A stretch of DNA of 5,649 bases, from contig CAMCJW010000202.1 in assembly GCA_945875195.1 (NCBI GenBank), positions 1-5,649 of the forward strand, in the 5' to 3' direction. Position 1 is the first letter of the stretch, and every line of letters begins with the position of its first letter. The stretch comes from Chitinophaga pinensis (GTDB lineage Bacteria > Bacteroidota > Bacteroidia > UKL13-3). The notes under the pieces are model-generated. The model had not been told where the DNA came from. It searched no databases and was given only the letters and a program-made list of their open reading frames with translations. Below are positions 1 to 5,649 of this stretch, piece after piece. The translations under genes and the position numbers were made by a program.

Positions 1-1408
1 ATGGAAAGGAGGTATATTTTATGAGGTACGGATTAAAAATAGTTAAAGGTATTTTTTGAAATTGATAGTTAAAGTCGAAGTCGGAACTATCTTTTGGATT
101 TATGCTAACACCCAAGGCAAAACTCCCATAAGGTTGAATACTTGCTGTAGATTTAAAGTTTACCCTCTTATTTGTTTTGGCTATTGAATCCGCTGTAAAC
201 GAAAATGGGTTAAGCTCTATGGCAAATTTTTCACTCATGGAATAGTTGTTGTAGCTTATTTCAGCTTTATTAATAGCAACGCGATCAATACTATAATTAC
301 TTTTTAGTAAGTTTTTCGATATCGTTTTTATATAATTGGCAATTTCAATGACCAAGTTAAAGCTAGCTCCTTTTGCATTTGCCGACTTAATATTTACCCC
401 ATTTTCTCCAAACATAGTTTGCACATTGTCGAGGTAATCGTACTGTTCATATTTAAAGTATGGATGTTGAAGGGAAACTGAATCAAAGAGGTATTTGAAT
501 TTTTTGGGACTAACTTGCTTAATAGAGATGGTTAAGTTTTCAAATGCCGCAAAATCATTTATGCTATCTTTACCAAAGTGAAAATCGCTAACAGACAATA
601 GTCCTGAATTTGTTACATTTTCTTTGATCAATAAATTCCCTTCTGATTTAAAATCAGCGTCTAAAATTGCCTTAAAACTGCCATAATTGCTTAGGTCTAT
701 TATATACTGACCAACAATATTCAAGTCAATTTTTTTGATAAGTATGGCTAATGTATAATCATTGTTTTTTGAATTAACGGTAATATCCCCCTTAATATCG
801 CCACTTCCAATGCCCGGTAAAAATGAAAATTTTATCGGAACCGTGTCCACATTCCATCGATATCCAACGCTTTCAATATTTACCTTTTTAACGAAGTAAT
901 TGATAGGCGTTACTATTTCTTGGTAGTAAAAGGCCCCATCAGTTATTTTTATATCAAGAATAGTAAGGTGCAATGGTTCCGACTTCTTCAGTGTGTCTTC
1001 CTTGCTTGTAAATTTCTGTATCAAATCATTGAAATTGAAATACGTTTTATATTGAAATAACAAGGCTTTGGTCTGATCCAAAGTAAGCGAGCTAATTTCA
1101 TAATTTTTGGATAACAATTTACCCATGGCAATATTTGCGCTAATGCCATTTAATGAAAGGAAAACAGTGTCACTTTCCTGCTCAAAAATCTTCAAATCTC
1201 CGAAATGAATATAGCCTGTAAATGGATTTACATAAGCCCAATCCATAGTAATTTCCCTTCCTGTGTATTGCTTGTCAAATTTTTCAATCAGGTATTTTGT
1301 TAATGGAGAAACAAATGCAATGACCACCACTACAAAAATGGCGATAGTAATTAATGTAATCTTAAATACCTGTTTCAGTTTGCTCATACGAGCTAGCAAA
1401 AATGCCAT
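1..1408 (-). CDS. DUF748 / AsmA-superfamily membrane-anchored protein, 3' end cut by window edge
   Basis: A minus-strand frame is open from the ATG at 1408 to the window edge, giving 469 complete codons with no stop. Residues 1-13 are basic and are followed by one hydrophobic segment (about 14-33), a signal anchor that would leave the rest in the periplasm. Next comes the family pattern GREI (about residues 50-53), then W-x-YVNPFTGYIHF, then a GKLLSKNYEISSLTLDQTK stretch. At the cut end the frame reads PLTIFNPYLIKYTSFP, the FNPYL motif typical of DUF748. The remainder is alternating beta-strand sequence. I recognise the family from memory of Bacteroidota DUF748 proteins; its exact role is not established, and relatives in the AsmA clan are tied to outer-membrane integrity and lipid transport. 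The start is bounded by an in-frame TAA five codons upstream. An ATG at 1387 (MSKLKQVFK) is an equally good start; neither has a Shine-Dalgarno site. Lines I counted by eye were mostly near 30% GC, lower than the other two genes. Confidence 0.88.
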   Translation of the reverse strand, partial: MAFLLARMSKLKQVFKITLITIAIFVVVVIAFVSPLTKYLIEKFDKQYTGREITMDWAYVNPFTGYIHFGDLKIFEQESDTVFLSLNGISANIAMGKLLSKNYEISSLTLDQTKALLFQYKTYFNFNDLIQKFTSKEDTLKKSEPLHLTILDIKITDGAFYYQEIVTPINYFVKKVNIESVGYRWNVDTVPIKFSFLPGIGSGDIKGDITVNSKNNDYTLAILIKKIDLNIVGQYIIDLSNYGSFKAILDADFKSEGNLLIKENVTNSGLLSVSDFHFGKDSINDFAAFENLTISIKQVSPKKFKYLFDSVSLQHPYFKYEQYDYLDNVQTMFGENGVNIKSANAKGASFNLVIEIANYIKTISKNLLKSNYSIDRVAINKAEISYNNYSMSEKFAIELNPFSFTADSIAKTNKRVNFKSTASIQPYGSFALGVSINPKDSSDFDFNYQFQKIPLTIFNPYLIKYTSFP

Positions 1409-1510
1409 TGTCAACCAATTTTAACATTACATTACTATCACAATTATTTACGTGATTTACACTTTTGCTGATAGGTTGGTGCTTTGTAAGTCTATTTTTA
1501 ATAACATAGA

Positions 1511-1521
1511 AACAAAGCAAC
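1511..1521 (-). promoter_or_regulatory. Putative -7 element for the DUF748 gene
   Basis: Read on the minus strand this is GTTGCTTTGTT. Its inner TTGCTTTG differs by one base from the Bacteroidota -7 consensus TAnnTTTG. Transcription would start near 1507, leaving a leader of about 100 bases before the ATG at 1408. No good -33 TTG box is visible at the expected distance, so the call rests on the -7 match and on similarity to the two plus-strand copies. Confidence 0.35.
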
Positions 1522-1547
1522 AATTTTCCACTTTTTAGTATTCTAGC

Positions 1548-1589
1548 TGTTTAATTACCTTAAAAATCAATAAATTAGGCAATTAAACA
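1548..1589. repeat. Inverted repeat, 12 of 13 pairs, between the divergent promoters
   Basis: The left arm TGTTTAATTACCT (1548-1560) and right arm AGGCAATTAAACA (1577-1589) are reverse complements except for one position (A1557 against C1580). The spacer is 16 bases. In a minus-strand RNA the odd position would be a G-U wobble. No T-run follows on either strand, so it is not a standard terminator. Its place between outward-facing promoter motifs suggests an operator, which is inference. Confidence 0.55.
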
Positions 1590-1591
1590 AC

Positions 1592-1622
1592 AATAAATTT
1601 AAAAAATAACAGTAAATTTATT
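1592..1622. repeat. Perfect 10-base inverted repeat just upstream of a promoter motif
   Basis: The arms AATAAATTTA (1592-1601) and TAAATTTATT (1613-1622) are exact reverse complements with an 11-base spacer. They end four bases before the first plus-strand GTTNCTTTGTT copy. The arms contain only A and T, so chance is more likely here than for a mixed sequence. It could be an operator, an AT-rich upstream element, or neither. Confidence 0.45.
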
Positions 1623-1625
1623 ATC

Positions 1626-1636
1626 GTTCCTTTGTT
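1626..1636 (+). promoter_or_regulatory. Putative distal -7 element for the peptidase gene
   Basis: GTTCCTTTGTT contains TTCCTTTG (1627-1634), one base off TAnnTTTG. It would give a leader of about 80 bases. It starts a longer stretch that is repeated 64 or 65 bases downstream, including an identical 13-mer TTTGTAGTAAAAA. No TTG box is seen at the -33 position, so this copy is the weaker of the two plus-strand candidates. Confidence 0.3.
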
Positions 1637-1690
1637 TATTTGTAGTAAAAATCAAACAATAAAACTGTATAGCTTGATATCAAAAAAATT

Positions 1691-1701
1691 GTTACTTTGT
1701 T
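1691..1701 (+). promoter_or_regulatory. Putative proximal -7 element for the peptidase gene
   Basis: GTTACTTTGTT contains TTACTTTG (1692-1699), one base off the Bacteroidota TAnnTTTG -7 element. Transcription would start near 1705, leaving a leader of about 19 bases before the ATG at 1724. A TTG at 1674-1676 could serve as a -33 box, but its 15-base spacing is shorter than the usual 19 or so. If this promoter is real, a TTG codon at 1697 cannot be the translation start. Confidence 0.4.
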
Positions 1702-1723
1702 CTTTGTAGTAAAAACCAATCAC

Positions 1724-3844
1724 ATGAAAAAAATTATATTCCTTACACTCCTACCGCTATTTACTATGGCCCAAAATAAATTAGACATTGCCACACTATG
1801 GAAGTTTGGCCGCTTAAGCGAACACATGGTTTCGCCCGATGGCAAACTGGCCATTTATGCTGTTAAAAATTATGATGTTAAAGCCAACAAAGGCAGCAAT
1901 GTAATTTATACCCAATCTATAGTGACAGGTCGAGATCTGTCCTCTTCTTCCCAAATTGCCCCAGAAGAAATCATCGACGCCAAAACCAATGCCTTTGGCG
2001 CACGCTTCACGCCAGATGGAAAAAAGATTTCTTACCTAAGCGCATCAAGCGGCGATGTACAATTATACGAGTGCGATTTAATGGGTTCAAACAGAAAACA
2101 AATTACACAAGTTAAAGGTGGAATAAACGGGTACAAATATGCACCTACCATGAACAATATTGCCTTGGTGATGGACGTGAAATTAGACCAAGAGGTGAAG
2201 GAAATTTATCCTGATTTAGATAAATCCAACGCACGTATTATTGATGGTTTATACTACCGCCATTGGGATGCTTGGCACGATTATGCCTATAGTCATTTGT
2301 TTATTCAAGCTTATGAAAATGGTGTCCTTAAAGGAGATGCATTAGACCTGATGCTCAATGAGAAATTTGATTGTCCTGTGCCGCCACAAGGTGATGATGA
2401 TGAGTTTAACTGGAGTCCGGATGGAACAAAGCTTGCATATGATTGCAAAAAGCTGCAAGGCACTGCCGACGCTGTTTCTACCAATAGCGACATCTATGTG
2501 TACGACCTAAAAACTAAAGTAACGATGAATGTTTCGGAAGCAAATCCGGGGTATGATAAAAACCCACAATTTTCGCCAGATGGAACAAAAATTGCGTGGT
2601 TAAGTATGGAGGAAGCTGGCAATGAAAGTGATAGAAATACCTTGGTAATGTTTGATTATACTAAGCCAAAAGCTAGCACTCCTCCTGGTAACGGACAAGT
2701 ACAAGCTGCTATTTATATCATGAATAAAATAAATCCACTGACCAACAATTTTGATTACACATTGGAAAATTTTATTTGGTTGGATAACGCACGTTTGGCC
2801 TTTACTGCTGTGATTGCTGGCACCAAGCAAATATGTATGTTTGATCCAAAATTAAGGAGCATGAGCCGAGTGGTAACACTAACCCAAGGTGCCCATGATT
2901 ATGTGAGTATTTGTGCTGTGCCAAAAGCCGCTAAGCCAACATTTTTAGCTGCAAAGATGAGTATGAGCCTACCTACTGAATTGTTCTTAGTTGACTTAGG
3001 TACCAAAAAAGAAACTGCATTTACTACAGTTAACAAAAGCATTTTGGATCAAACCGCCATGGGAAAGGTTGAACAACGCATGGTAAAAACAACAGATAAC
3101 AAAGACATGTTGGTATGGGTAATTTACCCACCAGATTTTGATCCAAGCAAAAAATACCCAACCTTATTGTATTGCCAAGGGGGCCCGCAGAGTCCGGTTT
3201 CGCAGTTCTTTAGCTACCGTTGGAATTTTCAATTGATGGCCGCAAATGGCTATATAGTTGTAGCGCCAAACAGAAGGGGATTGCCAGGTTTTGGCAGCGA
3301 ATGGAACGATGCCATTACCAACGATTATGGCGGACAATGCATGAAAGATTATTTGAGTGCTATTGATGATGTGGCCAAAGAACCCTATGTAAACAAAGAC
3401 AAATTAGGAGCGGTAGGTGCCAGCTTTGGCGGCTTTAGCGTGTATTGGTTAGCAGGTAACCACAACAAACGTTTTAAAACATTTATTGCGCATTGCGGCA
3501 TGTTTAACATGGAAAGTTGGTATGGCACCACCGAAGAAATGTTCTTTGCCAACAACGACAATGGCGGACCATATTGGGATCAAAAAAAATCGCCTAATAA
3601 CTTTGATTCAAGTCCGCATAAATTTGTTAAAAACTGGGATACCCCAATCCTCATCATCCACAACGAAAAAGATTACCGTGTACCATTAAACCAAGGAATG
3701 GAAGCCTTTACAGCCGCTCAACTTCAAGGCATACCCAGCAAATTCTTGTACTTCCCCGACGAAAACCATTGGGTTACCAAACCACAAAACAGCATACTCT
3801 GGCAAAGGGTTTTCTTTGAATGGTTGGATAGTAGTTTGAAGTAG
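1724..3844 (+). CDS. dpp5: Secreted S9 family serine peptidase, dipeptidyl-peptidase 5 type
   Basis: This complete gene encodes 706 residues. It should release N-terminal dipeptides from peptides in the periplasm, feeding amino-acid use. Residues 1-16 form a signal peptide (KK, hydrophobic core, TMA before Q17). Residues about 20-440 are a beta-propeller with PD40-type SPDG/TPDG motifs near 37, 95, 229 and 283. Residues about 450-706 are the alpha/beta-hydrolase domain: YCQGGPQ, the nucleophile motif GASFGG (Ser567), acid Asp650 in NEKDYRV, and His682 in DENHW. Long blocks such as KEIYPDLDK, TNSDIYVYDL, YCQGGPQ and FGGFSVYWLAG match Porphyromonas gingivalis DPP5 as I remember it, and the length is near that family's 680-700. 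An extra segment sits near residues 315-332. The ATG at 1724 was chosen because it gives a clean signal peptide. An in-frame TTG at 1697 would add nine residues before it and lies in a promoter motif. Confidence 0.95.
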   Translation: MKKIIFLTLLPLFTMAQNKLDIATLWKFGRLSEHMVSPDGKLAIYAVKNYDVKANKGSNVIYTQSIVTGRDLSSSSQIAPEEIIDAKTNAFGARFTPDGKKISYLSASSGDVQLYECDLMGSNRKQITQVKGGINGYKYAPTMNNIALVMDVKLDQEVKEIYPDLDKSNARIIDGLYYRHWDAWHDYAYSHLFIQAYENGVLKGDALDLMLNEKFDCPVPPQGDDDEFNWSPDGTKLAYDCKKLQGTADAVSTNSDIYVYDLKTKVTMNVSEANPGYDKNPQFSPDGTKIAWLSMEEAGNESDRNTLVMFDYTKPKASTPPGNGQVQAAIYIMNKINPLTNNFDYTLENFIWLDNARLAFTAVIAGTKQICMFDPKLRSMSRVVTLTQGAHDYVSICAVPKAAKPTFLAAKMSMSLPTELFLVDLGTKKETAFTTVNKSILDQTAMGKVEQRMVKTTDNKDMLVWVIYPPDFDPSKKYPTLLYCQGGPQSPVSQFFSYRWNFQLMAANGYIVVAPNRRGLPGFGSEWNDAITNDYGGQCMKDYLSAIDDVAKEPYVNKDKLGAVGASFGGFSVYWLAGNHNKRFKTFIAHCGMFNMESWYGTTEEMFFANNDNGGPYWDQKKSPNNFDSSPHKFVKNWDTPILIIHNEKDYRVPLNQGMEAFTAAQLQGIPSKFLYFPDENHWVTKPQNSILWQRVFFEWLDSSLK

Positions 3845-3955
3845 GTTTGAGATTTGATGAAGAAAAAAACATTTTAAAATAAGGAGGCACAAGCATACTT
3901 TTATTAGCAGGAGCTGCTTATGGCCTAAAGTAATTAAAAGAAAACAAGCACAAAC
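3845..3955. other. Convergent intergenic gap with a cryptic 16-codon reading
   Basis: This 111-base gap separates the 3' ends of the peptidase and AsmA-family genes. I find no convincing terminator for either strand. A 5-base stem with a 3-base loop (AGCAG-GAG-CTGCT, 3906-3918) lacks a T-run. On the plus strand an AAGGAGG (3881-3887) precedes a frame reading GGTSILLLAGAAYGLK and then TAA (3883-3933), without an ATG. This resembles the start of small glycine/alanine-rich membrane proteins of Bacteroidota, so it may be a gene remnant. It may equally be chance. Confidence 0.3.
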
Positions 3956-5649
3956 CTATTTAGCTGTATCAGATTTATTGAGGAAACCTTTTAACTTTTT
4001 CTTGGCTTCATCGGCAGCTTTATTTTTCATCTTATCTGCCTCTGCTTTAATTTTAGCATCAGCCTCTTTCTTTAATCTATCTGCCTCTGCTCTGGCTTTG
4101 GCCTCAGCTTCCTTTTTAACCCTATCGGCCTCCGAAGCTATTTTAGCTTTGGCTTCCTCGGTAGCTTTATCAAGTTCTGCTTTGGCCTTATCTGTTAATT
4201 CTTTTTGTTTACGTTTGGCCTCTTCTAAGGCTTGGTCTTTAATAGAATTGGCCTCCCCTTTTGCCAACTCAGCAAAATTGGTAGTAATTTTTGGCGAGGT
4301 AAACGTACCACCAATGCCTATTTGAATTGGCAAATTTTCACTTGCTTTGATCTTGGTGCCAGCTGCATTGTTTAATTCCAACAAGGCATTGGTAATAGCA
4401 TCATCTGCAGCTCCCAAATCTTTGCGTGGAATGTTAACTTTACCAATATAGTCAATGGTTTGATCCAAGCCAGTTGAACCACTTAGATTCATCATTTGCG
4501 GACCAACCTTCACATCAAATGGTTTGGTATTTATCCTGCCATTTTCCACCTTATAGGCAATTTTAGCATTGTAAAATCCAAGCCTTTTATATTCAGGTTT
4601 CTTAATTAAATCAGTAATTTGATCCAATACTTTGATACCTTTAATTTCGGCCAAAGGAATAGTCATCATACCTTCTGCAAACAAAGTATTGTAATCTGGT
4701 TGCATGTGCTCATCCAAAGTAGATTTCATTTTAAATGTTGTGCTAAAGGTTCCAAAAATATTCTCCGCAGCTGGAGCTAATTTCTTAACGGTATTAAAGG
4801 TTTGGAAAGCCTTTTGAAAATCTAAATTAGTCAAAGAAAAATCCATGTCAACACTAGGTTTCTTAGGATTTTTGGTTTCATAATAGCCTGTCATTTTCAT
4901 GGCCGAACCCAAAGTATTTAACGCCACATTTTGAAACTTCAACTCTTGGTTCACAACCTGTACATTACCCACAAAATTGGTAATCTCCATATTGGTATAG
5001 AACATCTTTTTAATATTGCTTTTCAAAGTAAAATCTATGTCCTTTGGCACTTCAAAAACGGTCATAGCTGCTGTATCTGGAACAGCTGTTGAGGCAGTAG
5101 GCTGTTCAGTTAAATATTCATTGGCATCAAACACATTGCTATTAAAATTAAGTGTTCCTTTTAACACCCCTTTGCCAAAATAGTATGGAAAGAAATTGGC
5201 TATATCACCACTCATTTGCATATCACTGTTACCAATTTTTGCTTCAAAACTCTTTAAGCTTACTATTTTTGGAGAGAAACTCATTTCCGATTTTCTTAGT
5301 TCAAAAGGCTTTGGTAAATCTGGGGAAGCATAATAAATGTTTTGGAAAATAATATTACCAGCCGCATTAAAGGCTTCATAGTTCTCCTTTTCCAAAGTAC
5401 TCACATTTCCTTTGGCAATAATATCTGCTTTAACCAATCCATGCAAATTAGTCCCTACTGGCATAGGTACAATTTTCACAATATTGTCTAGGTTCAAAAC
5501 GCCTTTGGCATAGGCATCTAAATAAGGATCGCTCATTGGATTCTTGGCATACAATTTGGCATCAAAGGCATCGCCTTGTAGCTCAAAATGCAGCTTACTC
5601 AAATTGATTTCGGTATGATCCAAATTGCCATCAGGATTTTGTACCGACA
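3956..5649 (-). CDS. AsmA family protein, 5' end cut by window edge
   Basis: The minus-strand frame is open from the right window edge to TAG at 3956-3958, giving 563 complete residues; the N-terminus, expected to carry a membrane anchor, is missing. Residues about 1-180 and 200-455 are strand-rich AsmA-type sequence, including ADIIAKGN, NIIFQNIYY, a GTFSTTFKMKS block near 299 and an NLSGSTGLDQTIDYIGKVNIP block, the usual AsmA C-terminal region. A Thr/Ala/Pro-rich linker lies near 180-195. Residues about 459-563 are a charged Ala/Lys/Glu helix with no membrane segment. AsmA-clan proteins are inner-membrane-anchored, span the periplasm and are linked to outer-membrane lipid homeostasis; the exact function here is inferred. 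A TTG at 5623 could be mistaken for a start, but similarity-type sequence continues upstream of it (SVQNPDGN) to the edge, so it is an internal leucine. The gene is convergent with the peptidase gene. Confidence 0.9.
   Translation of the reverse strand, partial: SVQNPDGNLDHTEINLSKLHFELQGDAFDAKLYAKNPMSDPYLDAYAKGVLNLDNIVKIVPMPVGTNLHGLVKADIIAKGNVSTLEKENYEAFNAAGNIIFQNIYYASPDLPKPFELRKSEMSFSPKIVSLKSFEAKIGNSDMQMSGDIANFFPYYFGKGVLKGTLNFNSNVFDANEYLTEQPTASTAVPDTAAMTVFEVPKDIDFTLKSNIKKMFYTNMEITNFVGNVQVVNQELKFQNVALNTLGSAMKMTGYYETKNPKKPSVDMDFSLTNLDFQKAFQTFNTVKKLAPAAENIFGTFSTTFKMKSTLDEHMQPDYNTLFAEGMMTIPLAEIKGIKVLDQITDLIKKPEYKRLGFYNAKIAYKVENGRINTKPFDVKVGPQMMNLSGSTGLDQTIDYIGKVNIPRKDLGAADDAITNALLELNNAAGTKIKASENLPIQIGIGGTFTSPKITTNFAELAKGEANSIKDQALEEAKRKQKELTDKAKAELDKATEEAKAKIASEADRVKKEAEAKARAEADRLKKEADAKIKAEADKMKNKAADEAKKKLKGFLNKSDTAK
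4013..4147 (-). repeat. Three tandem 45-base units encoding a 15-residue helical repeat
   Basis: Within the AsmA-family tail, three consecutive units read AKIASEADRVKKEAE, AKARAEADRLKKEAD and AKIKAEADKMKNKAA. The first two share 10 of 15 residues, and the last two share 8 of 15. Codons differ at many synonymous sites, so this is an old or selected repeat, not a fresh slippage product. A 15-residue period is four helical turns at 3.75 residues each, which would suit a right-handed or loosely wound coiled coil or a long single helix. Confidence 0.8.

Larger units (their letters stand above)
1409..1723. other. Divergent intergenic region, 315 bases
   Basis: This very AT-rich stretch separates the divergent DUF748 and peptidase genes. 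I see no coding frame in it. It contains three copies of a GTTNCTTTGTT motif: one pointing to the DUF748 gene and two pointing to the peptidase gene. Two adjacent inverted repeats lie between the outward-facing motifs. This layout fits a shared regulatory region, but the regulator, if any, is unknown. The 100 or so bases next to the DUF748 start (1409-1510) show no convincing hairpin or riboswitch-like structure. Confidence 0.8.

Noticed and set aside
5..59. Plus-strand AAAGGAGGT with an ATG at 21 and a 12-codon frame
   Set aside because: It lies antisense inside the DUF748 coding frame and ends at once; the purine run simply reflects the codons for the Thr-Ser-Phe-Pro stretch on the other strand.
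1437..1456. ATCAC-N10-GTGAT as a CRP-like operator
   Set aside because: The arms are only five bases, the spacer is not the CRP consensus, and such matches are frequent in AT-rich intergenic DNA.
1697..1723. TTG at 1697 as an upstream start of the peptidase
   Set aside because: It would put nine residues before a textbook signal peptide and overlaps the likely -7 element, so the message would begin downstream of it.
2311..2830. Minus-strand open frames of 60 and 76 codons inside the peptidase gene
   Set aside because: They lie antisense to strongly conserved DPP5 sequence, have no recognisable protein features and are shadows.
3486..3689. Plus-strand 67-codon frame within the peptidase catalytic domain
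   Set aside because: It is out of frame with the conserved Ser-Asp-His catalytic domain and has no protein-like features.
3906..3918. AGCAG-GAG-CTGCT hairpin as a terminator
   Set aside because: The stem is only five pairs and no T-run follows on either strand.
3978..4325. Plus-strand 115-codon frame rich in Ala, Ser, Leu and Phe that looks like a repetitive membrane protein
   Set aside because: It is the antisense of the Ala/Lys/Glu repeat tail; Lys and Glu codons read backwards as Phe, Leu and Ser, which gives a false hydrophobic look.
5152..5352. Plus-strand 66-codon frame inside the AsmA-family gene
   Set aside because: It is antisense to continuous AsmA-type coding sequence and carries no recognisable features.
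5621..5623. TTG as the start of the AsmA-family gene
   Set aside because: The frame remains open and protein-like to the window edge, no membrane anchor follows the TTG, and the remaining protein would lack the family N-terminus.

Overview
The window looks like a piece of a Bacteroidota chromosome, plausibly from the Chitinophagales/Sphingobacteriales side of the phylum, although the rank below phylum is a guess. The reasons are an AT-rich sequence, starts without clear Shine-Dalgarno sites, TTTG-type -7 promoter motifs, a dipeptidyl-peptidase-5 type S9 peptidase, and two large membrane-anchored proteins of the AsmA superfamily in their Bacteroidota forms. No mobile element, CRISPR array, tRNA or rRNA was seen.

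Layout. Bases 1 to about 1408 hold the N-terminal 469 codons of a DUF748 (AsmA-superfamily) protein on the minus strand; its C-terminus lies outside the window. A 315-base divergent intergenic region follows. It holds three copies of a promoter-like motif (one facing left, two facing right) with two inverted repeats between the outer pair. Bases 1724-3844 encode a complete secreted S9 peptidase of the DPP5 type on the plus strand. A 111-base convergent gap comes next. Bases 3956-5649 carry the C-terminal 563 codons of an AsmA-family protein on the minus strand, which enters from the right and ends in a long Ala/Lys/Glu-rich helical tail.

How the genes work together. All three products should act in the cell envelope. 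The peptidase should trim dipeptides from peptides in the periplasm. The two AsmA-superfamily proteins are inner-membrane-anchored periplasmic proteins of a clan linked to outer-membrane homeostasis and lipid transport between membranes. Nothing in the sequence shows a shared pathway, and the arrangement (divergent, then convergent) rules out one operon. I do not see a clear new biological system. The least ordinary parts are the structured divergent promoter region, an extra segment in the peptidase propeller, and the 15-residue repeat tail of the AsmA protein.
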